Positions 1 through 9,100 of a stretch of DNA of 64,000 bases are shown here, one piece after another. Within the stretch, counting starts at the first letter, position 1. Every line of letters starts with the position of its first letter. The stretch covers positions 1 through 64,000 of the forward strand of contig NZ_JBHYHC010000006.1 in assembly GCF_042738955.1 (NCBI RefSeq). Direction: 5' to 3'. The notes beneath the pieces were generated by a model. The model saw only the letters and a program-made list of their open reading frames with translations. It searched no databases and had not been told where the DNA came from. A program made the translations under genes and the position numbers. This stretch comes from Umezawaea sp042738955 (GTDB lineage: Bacteria > Actinomycetota > Actinomycetes > Mycobacteriales > Pseudonocardiaceae).

Positions 1-120
1 GGGCTGGGTCGGTCAGGTGGTGGTCGACGGCTGGCTTGGGGTCTGAGGGAAGTGCTGTGTGGGGTGGTGGGATGTGGCTTTACCTGGGTTGCAGGGTGGT
101 GGGGCTAGCATCGGCTTCTT

Positions 121-930
121 GTGCGCCGTCTTCTTGCTGTGATTCCGGTTGTCCTGCTTGTTGGTTGTGGGGCTGGGCAGCCGCCTGCGCCTGTGCCTAC
201 CTCTGCGTTGCCCAAGGGTGAGTTGGCTGTGTTGGCCGAGTCGATCGCTGCGCGGCGGGCGGAGTTGAAGACCGCGAAGTTTCACACCGAAGGCTTTGCG
301 TCTGATGGTGGGGCTACTGAGGTGCGGAATTCTGCTGATGGGGTGATCACGCAGGATGCTGGTGGTGGGGTGTACGGGGCCTTCACGTTGAACGTTGATA
401 CCGGTGGGGCTGCTCGGAAGATCGACATGGTGGTGTTGAAGGACAGTCTCTTCGCGCATCTTGACGGGGCTCCTATGCCTGCCGGGAAGAAGTGGGCTCA
501 GTACACGGCTGCGAACAGTGGTGAGATTGTTGGGTTGTTGCGTGGGTTTGGGCCTTCTGGGATGGCTGGGGCTGAGCTTGATTACTTGAAACCGACTGCT
601 GCGTTGGTGTTGCGGAAAGGGGCTGAGCAGCTCGATGGGGTTGCTGTGACTCGGTACGACATCGCTGTGGACACGGTGAAGATCGCCAAGTTGCTCGATG
701 ATCCGGATTTGCAGCTCCAGCACACGCAGTTGGCTGAGTACGGGGTGACGATCAGTGCGTTCGCGTGGGTGGATGCGACTGGGGTGCCGTTGAAGGCTGA
801 GTATCGGTTTGAGCAGGATGGGAAAGTGGTGAAGAGTTCCACTACCCGTTTTAGTGAGTGGGGGAGTGCGGTGGAGGTTGTCGCGCCTCCTGTTGGGGAG
901 ACCGTGCCTGCTGATCAGTTGCCGAAGTAG
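121..930 (+). CDS. LppX/LprAFG-like lipoprotein (first of a tandem pair)
   Basis: Predicted 269-residue lipoprotein on the outer face of the membrane. The GTG start gives a short basic N-terminus, a hydrophobic run and a lipobox ending in LLVGC, so Cys16 is the likely lipidated residue. The body alternates short beta-like segments (for example YGAFTLNVDTG and TRYDIAVDTVKIAKLL), as expected for the LppX/LprG fold, which binds lipids in mycobacteria. It lies 7 bases before a second gene of the same type, so the two look like a tandem duplication and one transcript. Codon use is richer in T and G at third positions than most of the window. The lipoprotein call is firm; the lipid-binding role is inferred from the family. 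Confidence 0.7.
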   Translation: MRRLLAVIPVVLLVGCGAGQPPAPVPTSALPKGELAVLAESIAARRAELKTAKFHTEGFASDGGATEVRNSADGVITQDAGGGVYGAFTLNVDTGGAARKIDMVVLKDSLFAHLDGAPMPAGKKWAQYTAANSGEIVGLLRGFGPSGMAGAELDYLKPTAALVLRKGAEQLDGVAVTRYDIAVDTVKIAKLLDDPDLQLQHTQLAEYGVTISAFAWVDATGVPLKAEYRFEQDGKVVKSSTTRFSEWGSAVEVVAPPVGETVPADQLPK

Positions 931-937
931 GTTTGAC

Positions 938-1651
938 GTGCGCCGGGTTGTTGCGGTCGTGGTTGCCTGTCTGGTGTTGGCGTCGTGCGGGACCTCTGTG
1001 GAGGACGTCGACCTGGGGGCGGTTGCCGCTCGGGTGCGGGCGCGGATGGATGAGAGTGGGTCTGCCTCCTATCGCACTGAGGCGACGGGGGTGGGTGATG
1101 GTGGTCGGAGTGTCGACACCGTGGTGGACGGGGTTTGGCGGCGGGACGCTGGTGGGGTTTCGGCGACCATGGCGGTGCGGACTACCAAGCCGGTGGTTGA
1201 TGTCGTGGTGGCGCCTGGGGTGCTCTACTCGCGGGTTGCGGGGGCTGAGGCTTGGACGGTTGCCGAGGAGTCTGATCCTGAGGCGTACTTCGGTCCGCTT
1301 GGGGGACTTGGGTTGTCGTCCGAGGTAGGGGCTGAGCTCGACTTCCTGGATGCGCCTGGGGCTGTGGTGAAGGCGTCTGGGGCCGAGCGGGTGGACGGGG
1401 TGGATGCCACTCGGTACTCGGTGGAGGTTGATCCGGCCAAGGTCGCCGGGTCGCAGGCTGATCCGTTTCGGCGGAAGTTGCTTGACGATCTTGCTGGTGT
1501 GCGTCGTGCTGTGGGGGTGACGGTGTGGGTGGATGGGACTGGGTTGCCGGTGAAGGTGACCGCAGTTTTTCCGCTTGATGAGCGGCGGGAGTCGACTACT
1601 CGGTTCAGCGGGTGGGGGAAGCCGGTGGAGGTCGTGGTGCCGCGGGTCTAG
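938..1651 (+). CDS. LppX/LprAFG-like lipoprotein (second of a tandem pair)
   Basis: Predicted 237-residue lipoprotein, paralogous to the gene just upstream. The GTG at 938 is chosen because it gives a proper signal peptide (MRRVVAVVVACLVLASC) with lipobox Cys17; an upstream in-frame start at 854 would add a non-signal extension overlapping the first gene. Shared landmarks with the paralogue are the PxExDFLDAPGAVV-like segment, GAERVDGVDATRYSVEVD, VDGTGLPVK and a terminal TTRFSGWG-PVEVV. The stop TAG shares bases with the stop of the convergent ATPase gene: the palindrome CTAG at 1648-1651 ends both. The exact ligand is unknown. Confidence 0.7.
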   Translation: MRRVVAVVVACLVLASCGTSVEDVDLGAVAARVRARMDESGSASYRTEATGVGDGGRSVDTVVDGVWRRDAGGVSATMAVRTTKPVVDVVVAPGVLYSRVAGAEAWTVAEESDPEAYFGPLGGLGLSSEVGAELDFLDAPGAVVKASGAERVDGVDATRYSVEVDPAKVAGSQADPFRRKLLDDLAGVRRAVGVTVWVDGTGLPVKVTAVFPLDERRESTTRFSGWGKPVEVVVPRV

Positions 1652-3174
1652 TCCGAAGAGGACAGGGTGATCGCCTCGGCGCCGAAGTCGAAGCCGTCCG
1701 GGGGGACGGAGTGGGCCCAGTTGAGCCAGCCGCCGCGGTGTCTGGGGCGGGACGGTAGTTCGCCGTCCAGCAGGAGGGTGACGTAGCAGCCGTAGTCGAT
1801 GGCGAAGCCGTCGTACAGGGTGCCGGGGTGGTGCTTGTCGACTATGCCGCGGCGCAGCACGTGCAGGAGGCGGGCGTCGTAGAGGACGTCCACCGCGGGG
1901 TGGTCGGCGTCCTCCGAGCGTTCCAGGAGGAACGTGCGGGAGCGGCGTTTGCCCACTACCTCGTCGACGAGTTTGCGCAGCGTGGCGCGGGCGGTCGGGT
2001 TGGAGTCTATGGCGGTCTGCTTGTCGCGGAGGTACCAGTCGCGGGCCGCTCGGCGGACGTCCTCCAGGTCGATCAGGTCGGAGTGGGCGTACTGGGCGGC
2101 CAGGGCGGCGATGTTGATGGCGTCGCGCGGCACGCCCTCGGCCGCACGGACGAGTTCCGGGAAGGCGTTGCGCTGGAAGGTCTGCTCGACGAACGCGGTG
2201 GTGTCGGTGGGCGCGGTCGGGCCGACCATGCGCACAAGCAACTCCTTGGAGTGGTTGAAGAACAGCTGGCCGAAGAACTCCTGCGCGTCCGTGCGGGCGC
2301 GGTTGAACACCAGGAAGTCGTCCAGGCTGACGGCCGTGGCGGCGTCGGCGCCCAGTTCGATGCCGACGTAGTCGCCCTCGGGGCCGGGGACGCTGAAGCG
2401 GGAGCGCCGTTCGATCGCCGCGATCTTCACGGTGATGCCCGTGACCGGCAGGACGCTGCGCCGCAGCAGGTCCGCCAGCAGCGGTTGGAGGTCCAGGGGG
2501 ACGCTGCTCCACTCGTCCAGCAGCAGCCACAGCCTGCGGCGGCCCAGCGAGCGGCTGATGTCGCGCAGCGCCCTGCTCAACGGCCCGAACACGACGTGGT
2601 GGCGTTCCACGCCGGTGCGGCGGACGCGGTTCTCCGCCGACGCCGTGTGCCTGCGCTCGGCGGTGATCTTCGCCGACGGCGTGGGGCTGACGTCGAAGCC
2701 GTGCTTGGTCTCGCTGGAGCCCGCCGTCTTGGACTCCCGCTCCACCTCGCCGACCACCTCCACGACCGTGGCCGCCTCGGCGAGCGCGTCGAGCGAGCCG
2801 AGGAGCCGGTCCTCGGACTCGACGGCGAGCGCGAGCAGTTCGTCGTGGACGGCTTCCAGGGTGTCGACGAGCAGGTGCGTGCCGCGGGTGGCCGCGTCCG
2901 CCTCCGGTCCGCCGCTGGAGCCGATCGTGCGCAGGTCGAGGTACACGGCGATGTCGCCCGCGCGGTCGATCACGTCGCTGAGGTACTGCAACGCGTGCGT
3001 CTTCCCCGTGCCGCGACGGCCGTAGAGGACCTGGTGGTCGGTGGAGTGCAGCATCGCCGAGAACGAGCCCGCGCTGACGTAGGTGGTGGCGAGCGTGTGG
3101 CGGTCGGTGTTCTCGGCGCGCCTCGGGATCCGCATGAGGGCCTGGTTCAGGTGCCGCTGCCGGTTGGTCGTCAT
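1648..3174 (-). CDS. ORC/CDC6-like AAA ATPase, role unknown
   Basis: Predicted 508-residue cytosolic P-loop ATPase. The ATG at 3174 is chosen because the frame upstream is unlike protein. A Walker A motif GRRGTGKT lies at residues 52-59, after a beta strand HQVLY, and a Walker B-like WLLLDEW at 216-222. Between them is a long charged insert (about 140-190). The C-terminal third (for example FPELVRAAEGVPRDAINIAALAA) looks like the lid and winged-helix part of ORC/CDC6 or STAND-type ATPases. Such proteins often occur alone in actinomycetes and the target is not known. No partner gene is adjacent: the tandem lipoproteins converge on it and the upstream gene diverges. Confidence 0.6.
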   Translation of the reverse strand: MTTNRQRHLNQALMRIPRRAENTDRHTLATTYVSAGSFSAMLHSTDHQVLYGRRGTGKTHALQYLSDVIDRAGDIAVYLDLRTIGSSGGPEADAATRGTHLLVDTLEAVHDELLALAVESEDRLLGSLDALAEAATVVEVVGEVERESKTAGSSETKHGFDVSPTPSAKITAERRHTASAENRVRRTGVERHHVVFGPLSRALRDISRSLGRRRLWLLLDEWSSVPLDLQPLLADLLRRSVLPVTGITVKIAAIERRSRFSVPGPEGDYVGIELGADAATAVSLDDFLVFNRARTDAQEFFGQLFFNHSKELLVRMVGPTAPTDTTAFVEQTFQRNAFPELVRAAEGVPRDAINIAALAAQYAHSDLIDLEDVRRAARDWYLRDKQTAIDSNPTARATLRKLVDEVVGKRRSRTFLLERSEDADHPAVDVLYDARLLHVLRRGIVDKHHPGTLYDGFAIDYGCYVTLLLDGELPSRPRHRGGWLNWAHSVPPDGFDFGAEAITLSSSD

Positions 3175-3295
3175 CGCGTTCCAGCGTGGCGTGAACCGAG
3201 GGGCGCCGATAGCGCCCATGTGGCGCAGGGGTCCCACTTTCGGGTGTGGCGTTGCGGCCCGGCGGGCGGGCGAAGTTGATCTAGCGTCCGGGCTC

Positions 3296-4402
3296 GTGCG
3301 TCGGATCCTTGGTGTGCTGGTCGTGGTGTCGCTGCTGCTCGGTGGGGTCGTGACCCCGACAACCGCGGCCAGGGCGCCGCGGCTGCTGAGCGACGGGCCC
3401 GCGCGGTACCCGCACGCGATCCGGTTGAGCGGCGGCGACGTCGTGGCGAGCGTCGACACCGGGGGCGGGGTGGCGGAGGTCTACCGCAGCGGCACCGGGG
3501 CGTCGTTCCGGCGGGTCGGGGTGATCGAGGACCCCGAGGCCGTGCGCGGGCTGTGCTGTGCGCACCTGTTCGAGCTGCCGCGCCGGGTCGGCGGGCTGGC
3601 GAAGGGGACGCTGCTGTGGGCGGGCAGCGTCGGGTACGCCTACGGCCGGATGATGACGCGGATCTGGCGCAGCGGCGACCGGGGGTCGTCGTGGAGCTAC
3701 CTGTCGACGTGCGGGGTGTCGGTCGAGAACGGCGGGATGTGGGAGCCCGAGCTGTCCGTCGACGACGCCGGGCTGCTGGTGTGCCACTTCGCCGACGAGA
3801 CCGTGCCGGGGCACAGCCAGGTGCTGGCCCGCACGACGTCGGCCGACGGGCTGACGTGGAGCGAGAAGGTGCTGACCGTGGCGGTGTCGCCGCGCGGGTA
3901 CCGGCCGGGGATGCCGTACGTGCGGCGGCTGCCGGAGGGCGGGTACCTGATGACCTACGAGATCTGCGGGCAGCGGGGCCAGTACTTCTGCGAGGCCTAC
4001 TTCCGGACGTCGCCGGACGGGGCCGACTGGGGCGACCCGGCGGACCCCGGCACCCCGGTGCACAGCGCCGACGGGCGGTACTTCGCGCACACGCCGACCG
4101 TGGAGCTCGGGCCCGGCGGGCGGATCGTCCTGATCGGACAGATGCTGATGGACCAGGACGGGAAGGTCGCCGACGGCAACGGGGCGACGCTGTTCGTGAG
4201 CGACAACGGTGCCGCGGGGCCGTGGGTGGAGGCGCCCGCGCCGGTGGCGGTGCCCAAGGCCCGCGACGTGAACTGCCCGAACTACCACCCGTCGCTGGTG
4301 GTGCTGAACGGTGGCCGGGACGTGCTGGAGCTGGCCAGCGACTACGACGAGGACGGCCGGTGCGTCGTCCGGTACGCCACGGGGGCGCTCCCGCCTCGCT
4401 GA
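3296..4402 (+). CDS. secreted Asp-box (BNR/sialidase-like) beta-propeller protein
   Basis: Predicted 368-residue exported protein. The GTG at 3296 is preferred over upstream in-frame starts because it directly precedes a typical signal peptide (RRILGVLVVVSLLLGG, then an Ala-rich cleavage region near residue 25). Three Asp-box motifs of the form SxDxGxxW are visible: SGDRGSSW, TSADGLTW and TSPDGADW, the hallmark of sialidase/BNR propellers. The family includes glycosidases and non-catalytic sugar-binding proteins. I cannot identify the full sialidase active-site set (Arg triad, Tyr/Glu pair), so catalysis is not claimed. It is divergent from the ATPase gene and ends at a strong terminator. Confidence 0.65.
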   Translation: MRRILGVLVVVSLLLGGVVTPTTAARAPRLLSDGPARYPHAIRLSGGDVVASVDTGGGVAEVYRSGTGASFRRVGVIEDPEAVRGLCCAHLFELPRRVGGLAKGTLLWAGSVGYAYGRMMTRIWRSGDRGSSWSYLSTCGVSVENGGMWEPELSVDDAGLLVCHFADETVPGHSQVLARTTSADGLTWSEKVLTVAVSPRGYRPGMPYVRRLPEGGYLMTYEICGQRGQYFCEAYFRTSPDGADWGDPADPGTPVHSADGRYFAHTPTVELGPGGRIVLIGQMLMDQDGKVADGNGATLFVSDNGAAGPWVEAPAPVAVPKARDVNCPNYHPSLVVLNGGRDVLELASDYDEDGRCVVRYATGALPPR

Positions 4403-4408
4403 GCACGA

Positions 4409-4440
4409 AGAACGCCCCGCCGAGCACGGCGGGGCGTTCT
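4409..4440. terminator. bidirectional hairpin terminator between convergent genes
   Basis: A perfect 13-bp inverted repeat (AGAACGCCCCGCC at 4409-4421 and its complement at 4428-4440) with a 6-base loop sits 6 bases after the Asp-box protein gene and 11 bases before the end of the convergent coiled-coil gene. It lacks a long T-tract, as is usual in high-GC actinomycetes, and could serve both strands. Confidence 0.8.
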
Positions 4441-4451
4441 CGGAGCGGGGG

Positions 4452-5801
4452 TTACGCGTCCTTCGGCTTCTTCTGGATCGGCAGCTTCGCGGTGGGGGCG
4501 TCGCCGCCCGCCTGGACGCCGTTGGCCTTGGCCGCCTCTCGCGCCGCCTGGGGCTTGGTCTGCGGCTTCGCGGCCGAGGCGGTCGACCCGGTCGACGCCC
4601 TCGACGCGGTCGGGTCGTCGGGCAGCGGGCCCAGCACGGACACCGCCTGGAGCACGGCCGCCTGCGCCGCGGCGAACTGCTCGGTCAACGACTGGTGCAT
4701 GGTCCGCAGCGTCGTGACCCGCTCGTCCGCCTCGGTCACGCGCTTGCCCGCGTGCTCGTCGGCGTCCCGGACCGTCTTGTCGGCCCGCTCCTCCGCCTCG
4801 CGCACGGTCTTTGCCGCGTGGTCGTCGGCCTCGCGCACGGTCTTCGCGGCGTGCTGGTCGGCGTCGCGGACGGCCTTCTCGGCCCGGCCGGTCGCGTCCG
4901 CGGTCAGCTTCTCGACCTTGGCCAGCGCCTCGGACTCCAGCTCGGCCAGCAGCTTCTCCGACTCGGCCTTCTTCGCGGCCAGCGACTCGGCGAGGCCCTT
5001 CTCGGCCGCCGCCCGCTTCGCCTCGGAGTCGGCGGCGATCTTCTCGGCCGCCTGCTTCGCCTCGACGACGTGCCGCTCGTGCTCCTTCTGGAGCTTCATG
5101 CGCAGGTCGTCGTACTCCTTGTCCAGGTCGTCGTGGTACTTCTTGTACTTCTGCTCCAGCGCCACGCGGGTCTTCTCGAGCTCGGCCGCCTTGGCGTCGA
5201 ACTCGGTGGTCACGCGCTCGGCCTCGGCGCGGGTCTCCGCCAGCAGGGCGTTGTGCTCGGTCGTGAGCTTGGTCCGCAGCTCCTGCTGCTCGGTCTCCAG
5301 CTCGGCCTTGCGCTGGTCGAACTTCTTGTCGAGCTCGATCCGGTGCTGCTGGTGCTGCTGCTCCAGCTGCCTGCGCCGGTCGTCGGTCTCGGCGTTCTTG
5401 CGCTGGTGCAGGGCCTTCTGCTCGGCCGCGAACCGGTCCGCCTCGGCGCGGGTGGCGTTGGCGTGGTCGACCGCCGCCTTGCGGATGTCGGCGATCTCCT
5501 CCTCGGCGAGGCCCATCATGATGCGGACGCGCTCGGTGACGTTGGAGGCGCTGATGGGCGCGGCGGCCAGGTTCGAGAGCTGCGCCTTGACCTTGTCCAG
5601 CTCGGCTCTCGCCCCCGCCACGACCTTCGACAGCTCGGCCACCTGCGCGGCGGCGGCGTCACGGCTGCGACTGGCGTTCTTGAGGTCGAACTCCAGTCGG
5701 GTGACGCGTTCGTTGACCTGACGCTGGTTGTACCCGCGCAGGACGACGTCGAAGTGAGCTGTGCGGGCAGCTGTCTGCCCATTCCCATCGGGCCCGGCCA
5801 T
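4452..5801 (-). CDS. DivIVA-like coiled-coil protein
   Basis: Predicted 449-residue cytosolic protein. The ATG at 5801 starts MAGPDGNGQT and is followed at about residues 17-40 by FDVVLRGYNQRQVNERV, which resembles the DivIVA/Wag31 membrane-curvature-binding head. Residues 40-370 are almost continuous coiled coil rich in Ala, Glu, Lys and Arg. Residues 310-364 form five 11-residue repeats of the type TVRxADxHAxK. The tail is Pro/Ala/Lys rich and ends PIQKKPKDA. DivIVA-type proteins scaffold polar growth or septation. It is longer than Wag31, so a paralogous filament or polarity protein is more likely. It is divergent from pyc. Confidence 0.7.
   Translation of the reverse strand: MAGPDGNGQTAARTAHFDVVLRGYNQRQVNERVTRLEFDLKNASRSRDAAAAQVAELSKVVAGARAELDKVKAQLSNLAAAPISASNVTERVRIMMGLAEEEIADIRKAAVDHANATRAEADRFAAEQKALHQRKNAETDDRRRQLEQQHQQHRIELDKKFDQRKAELETEQQELRTKLTTEHNALLAETRAEAERVTTEFDAKAAELEKTRVALEQKYKKYHDDLDKEYDDLRMKLQKEHERHVVEAKQAAEKIAADSEAKRAAAEKGLAESLAAKKAESEKLLAELESEALAKVEKLTADATGRAEKAVRDADQHAAKTVREADDHAAKTVREAEERADKTVRDADEHAGKRVTEADERVTTLRTMHQSLTEQFAAAQAAVLQAVSVLGPLPDDPTASRASTGSTASAAKPQTKPQAAREAAKANGVQAGGDAPTAKLPIQKKPKDA
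4710..4874 (-). repeat. five in-frame 33-bp units encoding hendecad coiled-coil repeats
   Basis: The DNA encodes five consecutive 11-residue units (residues 310-364 of the DivIVA-like protein), beginning AVRDADQHAAK, TVREADDHAAK, TVREAEERADK, TVRDADEHAGK and RVTEADERVTT. An 11-residue period suggests a right-handed or straight coiled coil rather than a heptad coil. Confidence 0.75.
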
Positions 5802-6185
5802 GGGGGCAACACTACCGAGGTTTCCGACCGTTAAGTCACCCGAAGCGGCGAATCCCACCGCATCAGCGCAACCGCGTGGGTACCGCCGTGAAGAGGGCCA
5901 CACCTACTGCATTCGACGCAACCTCGGCGGGTTTCGGTTACCGGACGTGACGTCCCGGTGATCGGGCGCTAACGCGGCTGCTCCTCCCAGGGGCTGCGCG
6001 AGGCGCTCGGCTGCGGCAGACTCTCAGACCATGGCCCCAGCTCACGGCGGGGGCCGACGGGCCACTTGACCGTGCCGCGAACCGATCAGGATGACGTCCG
6101 TCACGTGAGATGGAACTCCCGAGGGGCGGGAAGCGCACGGTAACGTGCCGACGACCCAGTCGAGTAACCGGGAGGGAACGCCGCT
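5802..6185. promoter_or_regulatory. divergent intergenic region between the DivIVA-like gene and pyc
   Basis: This 384-bp stretch separates two divergently transcribed genes and must carry both promoters. The only element I can place with confidence is the pyc ribosome-binding site, a GGAGGGAA run at 6171-6178, seven bases before the ATG. I see no convincing small gene, hairpin or repeat in it. Confidence 0.4.
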
Positions 6186-9100
6186 ATGTTCCGCAAGGTC
6201 CTTGTCGCGAACCGCGGCGAGATCGCGATCCGGGCGTTTCGAGCCGCCTACGAACTGGGCGCGGGGACGGTCGCCGTCTTCCCGCACGAGGACCGGAACT
6301 CGCTGCACCGGTTGAAGGCCGACGAGTCCTACCAGATCGGCGATCCGGGCCACCCGGTCCGCGCCTACCTGTCGGTCGAGGAGATCATCAAGGCCGCCCG
6401 CCAGGCGGGGGCCGACGCGGTCTACCCCGGTTACGGCTTCCTGTCCGAGAACCCGGAGCTGGCGCAGGCGTGCAAGGACGCGGGCATCACGTTCGTCGGC
6501 CCGCCGACCGAGGTGCTGGAGCTGACCGGCAACAAGGCGCGCGCGATCGCGGCCGCCCGCGAGGCCGGGCTGCCGGTGCTGGAGTCGTCCGCGCCGTCGG
6601 CCGACCTGGACGAGCTGCTGGCCGCCGCCGAGGGCATCAACTTCCCCGTGTTCGTCAAGGCCGTCGCCGGTGGTGGCGGTCGAGGCATGCGGCGCGTGGA
6701 GGACCCGTCGACGCTGCGCGAGTCCCTCGAGGCCGCCATGCGCGAGGCCGAGTCCGCCTTCGGCGACCCGACCATGTTCATCGAGCAGGCCGTGGTCGAG
6801 CCCCGCCACATCGAGGTGCAGATCCTCGCCGACGGCGAGGGCACCGTGATCCACCTGTTCGAGCGCGACTGCTCGGTGCAGCGGCGTCACCAGAAGGTCA
6901 TCGAGATCGCGCCCGCGCCGAACCTCGCGCCGGAGATCCGCGACCGCATGTGCGCCCACGCCGTGGCGTTCGCGAGGCACATCGGCTACCGCAACGCGGG
7001 CACGGTCGAGTTCCTGCTCGACCCGAACGGCAACTACGTCTTCATCGAGATGAACCCGCGCATCCAGGTCGAGCACACGGTCACCGAGGAGGTGACCGAC
7101 GTCGACCTCGTGCAGTCGCAGATGCTCATCGCGAGCGGCTCCACGCTGGCCGACCTCAACCTGAGCCAGGAGACCGTGCAGCTGCGCGGCGCGGCCCTCC
7201 AGTGCCGCATCACCACCGAGGACCCGGCCAACGGCTTCCGCCCGGACACCGGCGTGATCAGCGCGTACCGCTCGCCCGGCGGCTCCGGCATCCGGCTCGA
7301 CGGCGGCACGATCGGCGCGGGCACGGCCATCGGCGCGCACTTCGACTCGATGCTGGTGAAGCTCACCTGCCGCGGCCGGACGTTCGCCGCCGCGGTGGCC
7401 CGCTCCCGCCGCGCGGTCGCGGAGTTCCGCATCCGCGGCGTGTCCACGAACATCCCGTTCCTCCAGGCGGTGCTCGACGACCCGGACTTCTACGAGGGCC
7501 GCGTCACGACGTCGTTCATCGAGAAGCGCCCGCACCTGCTGACCGCCCGCCACTCCGCCGACCGCGGCACCAGGATCCTCACCTACCTGGCCGACGTGAC
7601 GGTGAACAAGCCGAACGGCGAGCGCCCGGCGAGCATCGACCCGCGCGACAAGCTGCCGCTGGTGGACCTCAAGGCCGAGCCCGTGCCCGGCTCCAAGCAG
7701 CGGCTCGCCGAGCTGGGCCCGGAGGGCTTCGCCGCGTGGCTGCGCAACAGCCGCGCGGTCGGCGTCACCGACACGACGTTCCGCGACGCCCACCAGTCGC
7801 TGCTCGCGACCCGAGTGCGCACGAAGGACCTGCTCGCCGTCGCGCCGCACGTGGCCCGGCTGACGCCGGAGCTGCTGTCGCTGGAGGCGTGGGGCGGCGC
7901 GACCTACGACGTGGCGCTGCGGTTCCTCGCCGAGGACCCGTGGGAACGGCTCGCGCAGCTCCGCGAGGCCGTGCCGAACATCAACCTCCAGATGCTGCTC
8001 CGCGGGCGCAACACCGTCGGGTACACGCCGTACCCGGCCGCGGTGACGTCGGCGTTCGTGCAGGAGGCGACGAAGACCGGCATCGACATCTTCCGGATCT
8101 TCGACGCGCTCAACGACGTGGAGCAGATGCGGCCCGCGATCGAGGCCGTGCGCGAGACCGGGACGGCCGTCGCCGAGGTGGCGCTCTGCTACACCTCGGA
8201 CCTGTCCGACCCGGACGAGCGCCTCTACACGCTCGACTACTACCTCAAGCTCGCCGAGCAGATCGTCGGCGCGGGCGCGCACGTGCTGTGCGTCAAGGAC
8301 ATGGCCGGACTGCTCCGCGCGCCCGCCGCGTCCCGGCTGATCACGGCCCTGCGCAAGGAGTTCGACCTCCCCGTCCACCTGCACACCCACGACACGGCGG
8401 GCGGCCAGCTCGCCACCTACCTGGCCGCGATCCAGGCGGGCGTGGACGCGGTGGACGGCGCGGCGGCCTCGATGGCGGGCACGACGTCGCAGCCCGCGCT
8501 GTCGTCGATCGTCGCCGCGACCGACCACACCGACCGCGCCACCGGGCTCGACCTGGAGGCCGTGTGCGACCTGGAGCCGTACTGGGAGGCGACCCGGCGG
8601 ATCTACGCGCCGTTCGAGTCGGGCCTGCCCGCGCCGACCGGCCGCGTCTACAAGCACGAGATCCCCGGCGGCCAGCTCTCGAACCTGCGCACGCAGGCCG
8701 TGGCGCTCGGGCTCGGCCAGCGGTTCGAGGACATCGAGGCCGTCTACGCCGCCGCCGACCGGATGCTCGGCCACCTGGTGAAGGTGACGCCGTCGTCCAA
8801 GGTCGTCGGCGACCTCGCGCTGCACCTCGTCGGCGCGGGCGTGACCCCGGCCGAGTTCGAGGCGGACCCCGGCAAGTTCGACATCCCGGCGTCGGTGATC
8901 GGCTTCCTGCACGGCGAGCTGGGCGACCCGCCCGGCGGCTGGCCGGAGCCGTTCCGCACCAAGGCGCTCCAGGGCCGCTCGGCCCCCAAGGGCGTCGAGG
9001 AGCTGTCCGAAGCGGACACGAAGGGCCTGGAGACGGACCGCCGCGGCACGCTGAACCGGCTGCTGTTCCCCGCGCCGACCAAGGAGTACCTGGCGCACCG

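Noticed and set aside
851..2530. Minus-strand open frame rich in Pro/Arg/His
   Set aside because: It spans the 3' halves of two unrelated genes in a different frame and has chance composition.
1828..3279. Long plus-strand open frame opposite the AAA ATPase gene
   Set aside because: It is Val/Arg/Gly-biased and antisense to a frame with Walker motifs; it is a by-product of high GC3.
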